From positions 70,431-134,430 of the forward strand of contig NZ_AWTC01000009.1 of NCBI RefSeq assembly GCF_000497245.1: a stretch of DNA of 64,000 nt, in the 5' to 3' direction. Position numbers and translations under genes: made by a program. This stretch comes from Sporolactobacillus laevolacticus DSM 442. Lineage in GTDB: Bacteria > Bacillota > Bacilli > Bacillales > Sporolactobacillaceae. The notes beneath the pieces are model-generated. The model ran no database searches. It worked only from the letters and a program-made list of their open reading frames with translations, and was not told where the DNA came from. Below, one piece after another: positions 14,612 through 23,757 of the stretch; the stretch's first letter is position 1; each line of letters starts with the position of its first letter.

Positions 14612-16102
14612 ATGGAAAATCAAAAAGAAAAAAAAGCAATCAATGCTGATATTCTCGAAAACTCAGATGCGATGCAGCAAATCCTTGATTTCGGGCCACA
14701 TAATTTTGATATTGGCGTGCGTGAATTAAGTTTGCTTGGACGAGACAGCAGAATATACTATACAAATAGTTTGGTGGATACAAGCATCCTCGTCCAGATG
14801 ATGCGAGAATTCATGCGTCTCTCAAATAATAATTCAGGACAGGACCATGTTTTTCATGATATAAAACAGCATCTTGTTCATGAACAGGTTGAGGAAATAG
14901 AGACCATTGATGATGCCGTAGATAAAGTACTAACCGGCAGAATTGTGATTTTAATTGATGGTGAAACGAAAGGTCTTTGTATCGACCTTCGCCACTATCC
15001 GGGCAGGCAGCCGCAAGAGCCTGATGTTGAAAAAGTCGTCCGCGGATCAAAAGACGGCTTCACTGAGAATATTATTGAAAATTCGGGCCTGATCCGGAGA
15101 CGAATTCGGGATCCGCGCTTCCGTTGTGAAATAACACAAGTCGGTGTGCGTTCGAAAACAGATGTATGTATATGTTATTTGAAAGATGTCGCTAATCCTG
15201 GGTTGATTAAGACAATCAGAAAAGAACTAAAGTCGATTAATATTGATGGCATCCCGATGGCAGATAATGCAATTGAGGAATTCATCTTAAAACAAGGCTG
15301 GAATCCATTTCCGATGGTTCGCTATACAGGGCGCCCGGATGTGTCGGCAGCCCATCTGCTTGAAGGTCATGTGGTGATCATTACGGACACTTCGCCGAGT
15401 GTCATGATCTTGCCGACCACGCTCTTCCACCATATACAGCATGCGGAGGAATACCGACAAGTCACTGCGTCAGGCGCATTGCTGAGATGGTTTCGATTTA
15501 TTGCGATCCTATCATCTGTATTCCTCGTGCCATTATGGCTGCTGCTTGTACAGGATCATTTGCTGCCGGATTTTCTGAATTTTATCGGGCCCAACAACAA
15601 AAATTTTCACATTCCTTTACTTCTTCAAATACTGATCGCTGAGGTCGGGATTGAGACGCTACGGCTCGCTGCGATTCACACGCCTACATCTCTGTCAACT
15701 GCGCTTGGACTTATTGCTGCAGTGCTGGTCGGCCAAATCGCCATAGCGGCAGGTATTTTTGTCAACGAGGTTATCCTGTATACAGCAGTAGCGGCGATCG
15801 GGGGATTCGCGACACCTAGTTATGAGCTGCAGCTTGCTAATAAAATGGTACGGATTTTGCTCATACTTTCGGTCGGTCTTTTTCATGTTCCAGGTTTCAT
15901 GATCACTACAACTTTGTTTATTATCTATCTAGCCCATGTTCGTAATTTGAACACACCTTATTTATGGCCGTTTATTCCGTTTAACCCAATCGGGCTCTAC
16001 AACATTTTGATTCGGCGTGCTTTACCGACTTCAGTTATTCGGCCCAGCATCGTTCGTCCGCTTGATAAATATCGGCAGCCACCCAAGAGCAAGTCAAAAT
16101 GA
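14612..16102 (+). CDS. spoVAF: Stage V sporulation protein AF (GerA-family)
   Basis: SpoVAF resembles the A subunits of spore germinant receptors and accompanies the SpoVA channel; recent work on the family implicates it in amplifying germination. The 496-residue protein has a soluble N-terminal half with the GerA-family signature RRRIRDPRF and a C-terminal membrane domain from about residue 290 with five segments, ending in PTSVIRPSIVRP. Strong similarity to B. subtilis SpoVAF along the whole length. Last gene of spoVAC-D-Eb-F. Confidence 0.93.
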   Translation: MENQKEKKAINADILENSDAMQQILDFGPHNFDIGVRELSLLGRDSRIYYTNSLVDTSILVQMMREFMRLSNNNSGQDHVFHDIKQHLVHEQVEEIETIDDAVDKVLTGRIVILIDGETKGLCIDLRHYPGRQPQEPDVEKVVRGSKDGFTENIIENSGLIRRRIRDPRFRCEITQVGVRSKTDVCICYLKDVANPGLIKTIRKELKSINIDGIPMADNAIEEFILKQGWNPFPMVRYTGRPDVSAAHLLEGHVVIITDTSPSVMILPTTLFHHIQHAEEYRQVTASGALLRWFRFIAILSSVFLVPLWLLLVQDHLLPDFLNFIGPNNKNFHIPLLLQILIAEVGIETLRLAAIHTPTSLSTALGLIAAVLVGQIAIAAGIFVNEVILYTAVAAIGGFATPSYELQLANKMVRILLILSVGLFHVPGFMITTTLFIIYLAHVRNLNTPYLWPFIPFNPIGLYNILIRRALPTSVIRPSIVRPLDKYRQPPKSKSK

Positions 16103-16247
16103 AACTTGTCATTGATAGATAATCATGATACACTAGCACTAAATTTTGACCGTTAGAGAGAGAAACAGAGCATTGAAAATGACCTAACTGGACGGCTTGT
16201 AGGGCGTTCGGAGGTCGTTTTATTGTTCGAGGGGGAGGGGTGTTTTT

Positions 16248-17576
16248 TTGTACGGAACGCAGGCAATTAATGAAAAAGGGCATTTATGCATTGGCGGCGT
16301 GGATACAACTGATCTTGCCAAAGAATTCGGCACACCGCTTTATGTGTATGATACCGCATTAATCAAGGATAAAATTAATCAATTCAAAGAAGCATTCAGC
16401 CAATTTGAACACGTGGAGTGGCAAGTGGCTTACGCAAGCAAGGCCTTCTCTACAATCGCAATGATCCAGTTGATTGATGAACAGGGATTGTCTTTGGATG
16501 TTGTGTCTGGTGGCGAATTGTATACTGCTTTGAAGGCTGGCCTTTCACCGGACCGTATTCATTTTCATGGCAACAACAAATCTGTAAGCGAGCTTGCGAT
16601 GGCGCTTGATGCGAAGATCGGTGCTGTGATTGTTGATAATTTTTATGAGCTTGATTTACTGGAAACGATGTGTGCGGAACGCAATCAGGAAATAGCTGTA
16701 TTGCTTCGGGTCACGCCGGGTGTTGAGGCGCATACACATGAATTTATTATGACAGGTCAGGATGATTCTAAATTCGGCTTTAATTTAGATGACGGAATGG
16801 CAGAACGGGCAGTTAAACAAGCATTATCTTCGCCACATCTTGATTTGAAGGGCATTCATTCCCATATCGGTTCACAAATTTTTGAGACTGAAGGATTTGC
16901 TCGGGCCATAAAAATTATGGTTGGTCATATTGAGGCTTGGCATCGTAATTTTGGCTTTCAGTTGGAAGTGCTGAACGTTGGTGGAGGTTTTGGTATCCGC
17001 TATACAGACAGTGACCGACCGTTGCCGATCAAGCGTTATGTTGAAACGATTGTCCGTACGGCACAGGATGAGATAGCACGTCTTAATTTACACATGCCAG
17101 CGCTGTGGGTAGAGCCGGGGCGCTCAATTGTCGGTGAAGCGGGAACGACCCTGTATACTTCTGGGGCATTCAAGACAATTCCGGGAATCAGAAAATACCT
17201 TTCTGTAGACGGAGGAATGTCTGATAATATCAGACCGTCACTCTACCAGGCGCAGTATAAAGCGATCTGTGCGAATAAAGCCTTGGATTCAGCTGATACT
17301 CAGATGGCACTTGCTGGAAAGTGCTGTGAATCAGGCGATATTTTGATTAAAGAAGCAGTGTTGCCCGAATCATGTTCAAGTGGGGACTTGATCGCTGTTT
17401 TTTCAACCGGGGCTTATGGGTATTCCATGGCGAGCCACTATAACCGTATCCCAAATGCTGCGGTTGTATTCATTGAAGACGGAGAAGCAGCACTTGCTGT
17501 CAGAAGAGAAACCTATGATGACTTGATTCGCCAGGATGTAGCACTTGAAAAACTTTCTCAGCGTGATTCATATTAA
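16248..17576 (+). CDS. lysA: Diaminopimelate decarboxylase
   Basis: This PLP enzyme decarboxylates meso-diaminopimelate to L-lysine, the last step of lysine synthesis. The 442-residue protein is a fold-type III decarboxylase: PLP lysine in VAYASKAFS near residue 66, HFHGNNKS, glycine loop GGGFGIRY, and substrate residues in CCESGD and AYGYSMAS. The TTG start lies 7-8 nt after GGGGGAGGGG, and the N terminus then aligns with B. subtilis LysA. It follows the spoVA genes as in B. subtilis. No lysine riboswitch is visible in the 145 bp upstream. A terminator follows. Confidence 0.95.
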   Translation: MYGTQAINEKGHLCIGGVDTTDLAKEFGTPLYVYDTALIKDKINQFKEAFSQFEHVEWQVAYASKAFSTIAMIQLIDEQGLSLDVVSGGELYTALKAGLSPDRIHFHGNNKSVSELAMALDAKIGAVIVDNFYELDLLETMCAERNQEIAVLLRVTPGVEAHTHEFIMTGQDDSKFGFNLDDGMAERAVKQALSSPHLDLKGIHSHIGSQIFETEGFARAIKIMVGHIEAWHRNFGFQLEVLNVGGGFGIRYTDSDRPLPIKRYVETIVRTAQDEIARLNLHMPALWVEPGRSIVGEAGTTLYTSGAFKTIPGIRKYLSVDGGMSDNIRPSLYQAQYKAICANKALDSADTQMALAGKCCESGDILIKEAVLPESCSSGDLIAVFSTGAYGYSMASHYNRIPNAAVVFIEDGEAALAVRRETYDDLIRQDVALEKLSQRDSY

Positions 17577-17591
17577 GATAAAAGTTATTAC

Positions 17592-17611
17592 GGCGCTTCT
17601 AGCGCCTTTTT
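17592..17611 (+). terminator. Terminator after lysA
   Basis: GGCGC (17592-17596) pairs with GCGCC (17602-17606) with a 5-nt loop and is followed by TTTTTG. Confidence 0.8.
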
Positions 17612-17733
17612 GCCATTTATTCTTATGGAATTGATGCACGGTTTCTTACTTTTGGTTATAATATAGACTGTACTATTCATTCAGTGCGCAATATGTGAAG
17701 ATTTCGTTATCTCATAGTTATGAGGGGTTCAAA

Positions 17734-18111
17734 ATGCTGATTCGCTATAAAAAGAGTTATGAAAAGATAGCCATGGGTCTGCTGTCTTTTGTCCCGTCTG
17801 AGAAAGAGATAAAGCTGCTTCTGCAAACGATAAAAAAATACGAAGACGATGATAGCTGGCAGCTGTTCTTGTGGAAGGATGATGAAGATATACTGGGTGT
17901 AATCGGTATTCAGATGACTTCTGCCGATGAAGCAGTTATTGAGCATATCAGTGTCAATCCTTCTTATCGTGCCGAAGGTGTTGGCAAACGCATGATTCTG
18001 GCACTGGGCAAAATGCTTGGAGAAAAAATCCGGCTGAACCCGTCTCAGGTCATTCAGTCTTACTTTGATAAATGTTTTGAAGAAGACGAGGAAAAGGAAA
18101 CCAATCCGTAA
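17734..18111 (+). CDS. ribT: RibT-like GNAT acetyltransferase
   Basis: The 125-residue protein matches B. subtilis RibT, a GNAT-fold acetyltransferase of unknown substrate encoded at the end of the riboflavin operon there. The N terminus MLIRYKKSYEKIAMGLLSF and the acetyl-CoA loop region HISVNPSYRAEGVGKRM are clear. The ATG at 17734 is preferred because GAGGGG lies 7 nt before it and homologues begin here; the frame extends to 17695. No rib genes adjoin it, so here ribT stands alone between lysA and scpA. Confidence 0.88.
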   Translation: MLIRYKKSYEKIAMGLLSFVPSEKEIKLLLQTIKKYEDDDSWQLFLWKDDEDILGVIGIQMTSADEAVIEHISVNPSYRAEGVGKRMILALGKMLGEKIRLNPSQVIQSYFDKCFEEDEEKETNP

Positions 18112-18129
18112 AGATGGTTTCTTTTTTTT
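18097..18129 (+). terminator. Terminator after ribT
   Basis: GAAACCA (18097-18103) pairs with TGGTTTC (18115-18121), followed by eight T. The ribT stop lies in the loop. Confidence 0.85.
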
Positions 18130-18228
18130 GCTCTGCCCATGGTAGGTGGACGAAAAAAAGATCAATTCACGGAATACATGTTCTATGCTATGATAATGGC
18201 ATTAAGTTCGGAATCAGGGGGATAAAGC

Positions 18229-19017
18229 TTGGAATACAAAGTAAAAATCGATGCTTTTGAAGGTCCTCTTGATTTACTTCTGCATCTGATTAAAAAGCTT
18301 GAGATTGATATTTATGACATACCGGTTGCTGAAATAACAGATCAGTATTTGGATTTTATTCATCACATGCAAAAAATTGAACTAAATATAGCGAGTGAAT
18401 ACCTGCTCATGGCTGCAACATTAATTGCGATGAAAAGCAGAATGCTTCTTCCCAAACCAGAACTTGACGATGAAGACGGTGATGAGCCGTATGAAGATCC
18501 GGAAATGGCACGTGAAGCATTGATGCAGCAATTGATTGATTACCGACAGTTTAAGGAAGCAGCAGAAACACTGAAAATCAATGAAGGAGAACGGATGCAG
18601 CTATTTGCTAAGACGCCTTCTGATCTGAGCTCATTTGAAAATAATGATCTTACATCGATTCCTGTTTCAGGCAGGGCTACAGTTCATGATATGCTGCGTG
18701 CGTTCCAAAGGTTAATGCTGAAAAAGAAGCTAGAGCAGCCATTAAGTACAAAAATTGACCGGCAGATTTTGCCGATCGGCCATCAGATGAATAAGGTTAT
18801 GAATGAATTAAAGAGGGCGGACCATCCACTGTCTTTTCAATCCATTTTTTCCTACCCTGATCGGACACATTTCATTGTCACGTTTCTTGCCTTGCTTGAG
18901 CTAATGAAAATGAACGCTGTCATTTGCAGGCAAAGCGATAATTTTGATGACATACTGATCAATCTTGGAGAAGGAGCAGATGAATTTGAAGCCAGCGAAG
19001 ATCCATTCGATTATTGA
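18229..19017 (+). CDS. scpA: Segregation and condensation protein A
   Basis: ScpA is the kleisin that bridges the SMC heads and with ScpB forms the bacterial condensin needed for chromosome segregation. The 262-residue protein has the kleisin N-terminal region FEGPLDLLLHLIKKLEIDIYD split over residues 9-29, an acidic linker (DDEDGDEPYEDPE) and a C-terminal winged helix near residues 190-245. The TTG start is supported by AGGGGGA 6-8 nt upstream and by the homologous N terminus MEY. It overlaps scpB by 38 bases. Confidence 0.95.
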   Translation: MEYKVKIDAFEGPLDLLLHLIKKLEIDIYDIPVAEITDQYLDFIHHMQKIELNIASEYLLMAATLIAMKSRMLLPKPELDDEDGDEPYEDPEMAREALMQQLIDYRQFKEAAETLKINEGERMQLFAKTPSDLSSFENNDLTSIPVSGRATVHDMLRAFQRLMLKKKLEQPLSTKIDRQILPIGHQMNKVMNELKRADHPLSFQSIFSYPDRTHFIVTFLALLELMKMNAVICRQSDNFDDILINLGEGADEFEASEDPFDY

Positions 19018-19582
19018 GGGACTTCTTTACCTTACGGGTGAGGAAGGGCTGACGCTTGATCAAATTGGCAAGGTCCTTCCTGAATGCACCGGGCAGGAAA
19101 TTACGAATCTTGTTGAACAAATGAGAAAAGATTATGAAGAAAATGATGAGAGCGGATTGATGATTGTCGACCAACCAAACGGATTTAGATTGACGACAAA
19201 GCCGTTTATGGCTGATTACGCGGAAAAGTTCGCTGTCATTCCAAAGACTGCCCCATTATCACAGGCGGCTCTTGAAACGGTTGCGATCATCGCTTATAAG
19301 CAACCTGTTTCACGAATTGCTATCGAAGAGATCCGCGGTGTCAAATCTGAGCGTGCATTACAAACGTTAATGGTGAAAGGCCTTATCAAAGAAGTCGGAC
19401 GCGCCGAGGGCAGCGGACGAGCCATTCTCTATGGGATAACGCCTGTCTTTCTTGATTATTTTGGGCTGCACGATCTTAGTGAACTGCCGCCGCTATCTGA
19501 GATGATGAAGCATCAGAACGAGCAAATGGATGCATATGATCTGTTCTACGACCACTATAAGGAAACGATTAACGATTTATAA
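18980..19582 (+). CDS. scpB: Segregation and condensation protein B
   Basis: ScpB is a winged-helix dimer that binds the ScpA linker in the SMC-ScpAB condensin. The 200-residue protein has two winged-helix domains; the second carries the family signature LETVAIIAYKQPVSR, then IEEIRGVKSE and GRAEGSGRAILYG. ATG 18980 is preferred to the TTG at 18965, as GGAGAAGGAG lies just upstream, although the spacing is short. Translation is probably coupled to scpA. Confidence 0.94.
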   Translation: MNLKPAKIHSIIEGLLYLTGEEGLTLDQIGKVLPECTGQEITNLVEQMRKDYEENDESGLMIVDQPNGFRLTTKPFMADYAEKFAVIPKTAPLSQAALETVAIIAYKQPVSRIAIEEIRGVKSERALQTLMVKGLIKEVGRAEGSGRAILYGITPVFLDYFGLHDLSELPPLSEMMKHQNEQMDAYDLFYDHYKETINDL

Positions 19583-19644
19583 AAAGAGGCCGTGTCGTGC
19601 AGCGTTGTTGGATCATCAGGGGCTTCGTACTGGAGGAATCGAAC

Positions 19645-19968
19645 ATGTACGAGCATTTGAAAAAATATTGGAACCCTTTTATTGAAGACAACAGAAAGCA
19701 AGTCATTGTGTTTGGCTTACTCGCCCCGCTGCTTGTAGCTGTACCTTCACTGCTGGCTGTGATCATGGTACATGGTTCATTCGTCGCGGGAATCACTAAT
19801 TTTCTGCTCCTGTTCCTGTTCTTTATTCTTTTCGCAGTCATGCCAGTCATGTTTCTTTTTCTATCTGTTTATCGATCTCATAAATTTAGAATATCATGGG
19901 CGGTGATCTCAGGTTTCTTTTTCATTCTATGGTGTGTTATTTTTCAAATAGCTAAATTCTATTTTTAA
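19645..19968 (+). CDS. Hypothetical small membrane protein
   Basis: I do not recognise this gene. The 107-residue product has three strongly hydrophobic segments (about 20-42, 47-68 and 80-104), a charged N terminus and a short basic loop YRSHKFR between segments two and three. The ATG at 19645 lies 7 nt after GGAGG; the frame continues upstream to 19597 without a ribosome-binding site. It sits between scpB and a family A repeat, where B. subtilis has ypuI, to which it bears no resemblance. Its good ribosome-binding site supports a real gene. Confidence 0.65.
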   Translation: MYEHLKKYWNPFIEDNRKQVIVFGLLAPLLVAVPSLLAVIMVHGSFVAGITNFLLLFLFFILFAVMPVMFLFLSVYRSHKFRISWAVISGFFFILWCVIFQIAKFYF

Positions 19969-20024
19969 ACCGATGCGGTGATCGAAGGAATCATATTCTG
20001 CTTGTCCCGGCATAACTTGTTATT

Positions 20025-20135
20025 AAGGGTGTGTAAAAAGTCCGGGAAACGAAGTGATTTCGATCTCCGTATATTAATACTCTTTCGGTGGCCAGGCTCT
20101 CTTTGCCTGATCCTCCCGGTTCTTTTTTGCCCCTA
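20025..20135. repeat. Partial family A repeat
   Basis: The left end (20025-20049) matches the left end of the full copy at 3905 in all but about two positions (GGGTG, then AAAAAGTCCGGGAAA). The right inverted end and the gtcct hairpins are missing. It contains AGGC/GCCT around 20094-20109. It lies just upstream of dacB. Confidence 0.6.
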
Positions 20136-20168
20136 GCTAAAATAGTCTGATCTGGATCAGGACAGGGG

Positions 20169-21320
20169 ATGGAATTCGTGGGGATCTTGATAAAGAGAGC
20201 TTTATTTTTGCTGTTATGCCTGTTACTTGTTTTTTCTTTTTTTCCACGCGCGTCTCAAGCTGCTGAACCAGAGGTTTCTGCACAATCTGCAGTGCTTATC
20301 GATCAGTTATCTGGACGCGTATTATTTGATCATAATAGCCTCGAGAAGCTTCCGATTGCCAGCATTACGAAAGTTATGACCGCCATTCTTGCCATTGAAT
20401 CGGGAAAGCTTAATAAAACATTTACCGTCAGCCCGGAAGCATTGCGCACAGAAGGTTCCTCGATTTATCTAAAGGCTGGAGAAAAGATAAAACTCAAGGA
20501 TTTGGTGTATGGATTAATACTTCGTTCCGGAAATGATGCATCGCGAGCCATTGCTGAGGCGGTTGCAGGCAGTGAACCTGGTTTTGTCCTGATGATGAAT
20601 GAAAAAGCGCATGAACTCGGAATGACGAATTCCCATTTTACAAACCCAAATGGCCTTGAAAATCCAAATCATTATTCGACCGCATATGACATGGCGCTCT
20701 TGATGCGTTATGCGATGGGAAATGCCGAGTTCCGGAAAGTAGTTGGGACGAAGCTTCACCGCGTATCTGCAACCAACAAAGAGGGCATTCGTGTTTGGAA
20801 AAATAAAAATAAAATGCTCAGATTGTACAAATATGCGACCGGCGGAAAAACAGGATTTACGAAAAAGGCTAGACGAACACTGATTTCTACTGCTTCCAAA
20901 AATAATCTGGATTTGATAGCGGTGACTCTGAACGATGGGGATGACTGGAAAGATCATCAAGGCATGTTTGAATGGGCATTTGCTCATTTCAGGCCAGTGC
21001 AAGTGGCACGAAAAGGTAAATTAAAAGCCAAGGTCAACACATTTTATCAGGGACATTTATTCATACATCATTCTATTACGCTACCACTTTCCAAAGACGA
21101 GCAAAAATCGATTCGAAAAAAACTGATCTTGCTGAAACCGAAAAAAGAAAATAACTGGAAACCAGCTACACCGGCTGGACGTTTGGATATTACTCTGGAT
21201 CAGCAAAGACTTTCATCAATCCCTGTCTATTATCAACCGGAAAAGAAGCAGAAAAAAGGATTCTGGTCGCGGTTTAATGGCTTTCTACACGCCATCATAA
21301 CCGGAGAAGAAAGCCGGTAG
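20169..21320 (+). CDS. dacB: D-alanyl-D-alanine carboxypeptidase DacB (spore cortex PBP5*)
   Basis: DacB is made in the mother cell and lowers cortex peptidoglycan cross-linking. The 383-residue precursor has a signal peptide (about 5-31), the SxxK serine at residue 65 (SITK), the SGN motif (RSGNDASRA) and KTG (GGKTGFTKKA), then a C-terminal beta domain and basic tail. The ATG is the longest frame; GTG 20178 is a possible alternative with similar spacing to AGGGGA. spmA starts 5 bases after the stop, as in B. subtilis. A sigma-E promoter is expected, but the upstream repeat fragment hides any clear match. Confidence 0.92.
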   Translation: MEFVGILIKRALFLLLCLLLVFSFFPRASQAAEPEVSAQSAVLIDQLSGRVLFDHNSLEKLPIASITKVMTAILAIESGKLNKTFTVSPEALRTEGSSIYLKAGEKIKLKDLVYGLILRSGNDASRAIAEAVAGSEPGFVLMMNEKAHELGMTNSHFTNPNGLENPNHYSTAYDMALLMRYAMGNAEFRKVVGTKLHRVSATNKEGIRVWKNKNKMLRLYKYATGGKTGFTKKARRTLISTASKNNLDLIAVTLNDGDDWKDHQGMFEWAFAHFRPVQVARKGKLKAKVNTFYQGHLFIHHSITLPLSKDEQKSIRKKLILLKPKKENNWKPATPAGRLDITLDQQRLSSIPVYYQPEKKQKKGFWSRFNGFLHAIITGEESR

Positions 21321-21325
21321 ACGTT

Positions 21326-21919
21326 ATGATTAATATTATTTGGGTAGCGCTGTTCCTGATCGGTATGGGCTATGCAGCTGTGAATGGAACGATGGACAAA
21401 GTTAATAAAGAACTATTTGACTCGGCATCGGCAGGCATTCAGATCTGTATCGGCCTGATCAGTATTTTAATTTTTTGGCTTGGGTTAATGAAGATTGCGG
21501 AGAAGTCAGGTTTGCTCGAGAAGTTAAGCAATGTATTTAAACCAGTCATGAAATGGATTTTTCCCGAAGTGCCTCCGGATCATCCGGCAATGGGCTATAT
21601 TTTGTCCAATACGATCTCCAATTTATTCGGACTGGGCAATGCTGCAACGCCAATGGGTATTAAAGCGATGGAAGAGCTGAAAAAGCTGAACGGCGGACGA
21701 AATACACCGAGCCGCTCAATGATCACATTGCTAGCTTTAAATACATCCGGACTGACACTGATTCCCACGACTGTGATCGCGATCCGCATGCAGAACCATG
21801 CCAGTTCACCAACAGATATTGTTGGACCGACATTAATTGCGACGTGCTGCACGACACTGGCCGCACTTGTGATCGACCGCTATTTTTACCATCGGCGGAA
21901 ACGAAAGGGGAGAAAATAA
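21326..21919 (+). CDS. spmA: Spore maturation protein A
   Basis: SpmA is a membrane protein needed with SpmB for full spore core dehydration. The 197-residue product has about five hydrophobic segments and belongs to the nucleoside-recognition (Gate) domain family, with motifs ISNLFGLGNAATPMGIKAM near residue 93 and TSGLTLIPTT. It lies between dacB and spmB, one base from spmB, so the three form one operon. Confidence 0.94.
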   Translation: MINIIWVALFLIGMGYAAVNGTMDKVNKELFDSASAGIQICIGLISILIFWLGLMKIAEKSGLLEKLSNVFKPVMKWIFPEVPPDHPAMGYILSNTISNLFGLGNAATPMGIKAMEELKKLNGGRNTPSRSMITLLALNTSGLTLIPTTVIAIRMQNHASSPTDIVGPTLIATCCTTLAALVIDRYFYHRRKRKGRK

Positions 21920-21920
21920 T

Positions 21921-22451
21921 ATGGCTGCTGTCACCACAATTTCCACTTGGCTGGTTCCCTGCCTGATCGCCTTTATTCTGCTGTATGGAACTATTAAGAA
22001 GGTGCCATCATATGAGGCATTCGTCGAGGGAGGAAAAGAAGGCTTTTCGCTTGCTGTATCGATTATGCCGTTTCTAGTGGGGATGCTGGCTGCTGTCGGC
22101 GTTTTTCGAGCATCCGGGGCAATGGATGCACTCGTTCATCTTTTACAGCCATTACTCTCTGCTGTTGGTTTTCCTGCACAGGTTGTGCCATTAGCACTGC
22201 TTCGACCAATATCTGGAACAGGAGCTCTGGGCTTGATGGCAGACCTAATTCGCACATACGGTGCAGATAGTTTTATTGGAAGACTTGCATCGGTCATGCA
22301 AGGCAGTACAGACACTACTTTCTATGTGGTTACCGTCTATTTTGGTGCTGTTGGTATTCACCGCATTGGTGACGCTCTTAAAGTTGGATTGTTGGCGGAT
22401 TTATGCGGTGTCATTTGCGCCGTATGGATCGTAACTCTCGTTTTCGGTTGA
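21921..22451 (+). CDS. spmB: Spore maturation protein B
   Basis: SpmB is the second Gate-domain membrane protein of the pair and acts with SpmA and DacB in spore core dehydration. The 176-residue protein has five hydrophobic segments and the motifs YEAFVEGGKEGF, RPISGTGALGLM and MQGSTDTTFY, all typical. It starts one base after the spmA stop. The following 145 bp to rluB contain no terminator that I can see. Confidence 0.94.
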   Translation: MAAVTTISTWLVPCLIAFILLYGTIKKVPSYEAFVEGGKEGFSLAVSIMPFLVGMLAAVGVFRASGAMDALVHLLQPLLSAVGFPAQVVPLALLRPISGTGALGLMADLIRTYGADSFIGRLASVMQGSTDTTFYVVTVYFGAVGIHRIGDALKVGLLADLCGVICAVWIVTLVFG

Positions 22452-22596
22452 AAAGTTTAGTGAAAGTAAAGTGAAGTGGGCTGCTGCACATCCGGCGGCT
22501 TGTTGTCGTTGAAGAAATATTGTGTACAGAAAGTGAATAAAAAATGAAACTTGAGAAAACATTTTTGTCGCGGTATGATAACTTTGAGGTGGAAGG

Positions 22597-23319
22597 ATGG
22601 AACGATTACAGAAAGTCATTGCCCGGGCAGGGCTAGCTTCACGAAGAAAAGCTGAGCAACTCATTTTGGATGGTAAAGTTCAGGTTAACGGCCAGACGGT
22701 AAAAGAGCTTGGCACGAAGGTTTCAAACAATGATAAGGTAACGGTTAATGGCGTCCCGATCGATAAAGAACCGCTTGTTTATTATTTGTTTTACAAACCA
22801 ACGGGCGTAATCTCGAGTGTGAAGGATGATCGCAACAGAACGACGGTTGTCGATTTCTTCAAACATGTACCGGAACGAATTTTTCCAGTCGGACGTCTGG
22901 ATTATGACACGTCAGGAGCGCTTTTGCTGACGAATGATGGAGAGCTTGCTAACCGACTGATGCATCCAAGTTTTGAATTTGACAAAACGTACATAGCAAA
23001 TGTTACACCAATTCCAACAAATGACCAATTGCGTCAACTTGCCATGGGTATCCGGCTTGAGGACGGCATGACGGCAAAAGCTCGTGTGCAATTACTCGCT
23101 TCGGATAAAGAGAAGAAGACGGCTTCTGTTCAGATGACGATTCACGAAGGGCGGAACAGGCAAGTGCGCCGCATGTTCTCCGCGCTCCATCTTCATGTGC
23201 GTAAACTAAAGCGAGAACGTTACGGATTTCTAAGCCTTAACGGACTGCATCCTGGCGAGAGCCGTGAGTTGAAACCGCATGAAGTGAAAACGTTGATGCA
23301 CAATACACGGTCAACTTAA
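22597..23319 (+). CDS. rluB: 23S rRNA pseudouridine synthase B
   Basis: RluB isomerises uridine in helix 80 of 23S rRNA (E. coli U2605). The 240-residue protein has an N-terminal S4 RNA-binding domain (MERLQKVIARAGLASRRKAEQ split over 1-21) and the RsuA-type catalytic domain with the active Asp in GRLDYDTSGALLLTNDG near residue 103 and GRNRQVRRMF near the end. The ATG follows GAGGTGGAAGG. Position after spmB matches B. subtilis, where resABC follow; those genes are missing here. Confidence 0.94.
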   Translation: MERLQKVIARAGLASRRKAEQLILDGKVQVNGQTVKELGTKVSNNDKVTVNGVPIDKEPLVYYLFYKPTGVISSVKDDRNRTTVVDFFKHVPERIFPVGRLDYDTSGALLLTNDGELANRLMHPSFEFDKTYIANVTPIPTNDQLRQLAMGIRLEDGMTAKARVQLLASDKEKKTASVQMTIHEGRNRQVRRMFSALHLHVRKLKRERYGFLSLNGLHPGESRELKPHEVKTLMHNTRST

Positions 23320-23385
23320 TAATTTATGCTGTATTTTTTAAAGAAATTGTTTAAAATAAGACATAGGATTGACACATATAAAAAG

Positions 23386-23594
23386 AAAGTTGTATTTTGT
23401 AAAGGCTTTGTTAAATGATTTTACTGATTTTTGACCATCAAACATGATTCACGAAGCCCTATGAGAGAAAAAGCACTTGCTCCATGTGGCTTTATGGGAA
23501 ACGTGTACCTTGAAGCATGGTGTTGGGCATACGAGACGCATTTTACACGTTAATTCAAAAATCATCCGTTTAACACCTCTACGAATACAACTTT
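23386..23594. mobile_element. 209-bp MITE-like element at the missing resABC position
   Basis: The ends AAAGTTGTATT (23386-23396) and AATACAACTTT (23584-23594) are perfect inverted repeats, continued inward by TTAAA/TTTAA (23411-23415, 23569-23573) and GATTTTTGA/TCAAAAATC (23426-23434, 23555-23563). TAAAAAG occurs directly to the left (23379-23385) and two bases from the right end (23597-23603), a possible 7-bp target duplication. No protein is encoded. The remaining sequence of the 438-bp rluB-resD gap holds no readable resA, resB or resC remnant. Confidence 0.65.
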
Positions 23595-23757
23595 TGTAAA
23601 AAGAATGAACTTACGCAATTATTTGTTTTAGAATCGCGCTGCGTTTTGTTTTCAGCAAGCGGGATCGTCAAGAAGATTGAAATCACTTATCTTGAAGAAA
23701 GATCGAATTAATGAAAGAGAGATTATAAAGGATTTGGTCGGAAAAGGGAGGATCTGG

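Noticed and set aside
16103-16247. Lysine riboswitch before lysA
   Set aside because: The gap is only 145 bp and shows no L-box-like helices.
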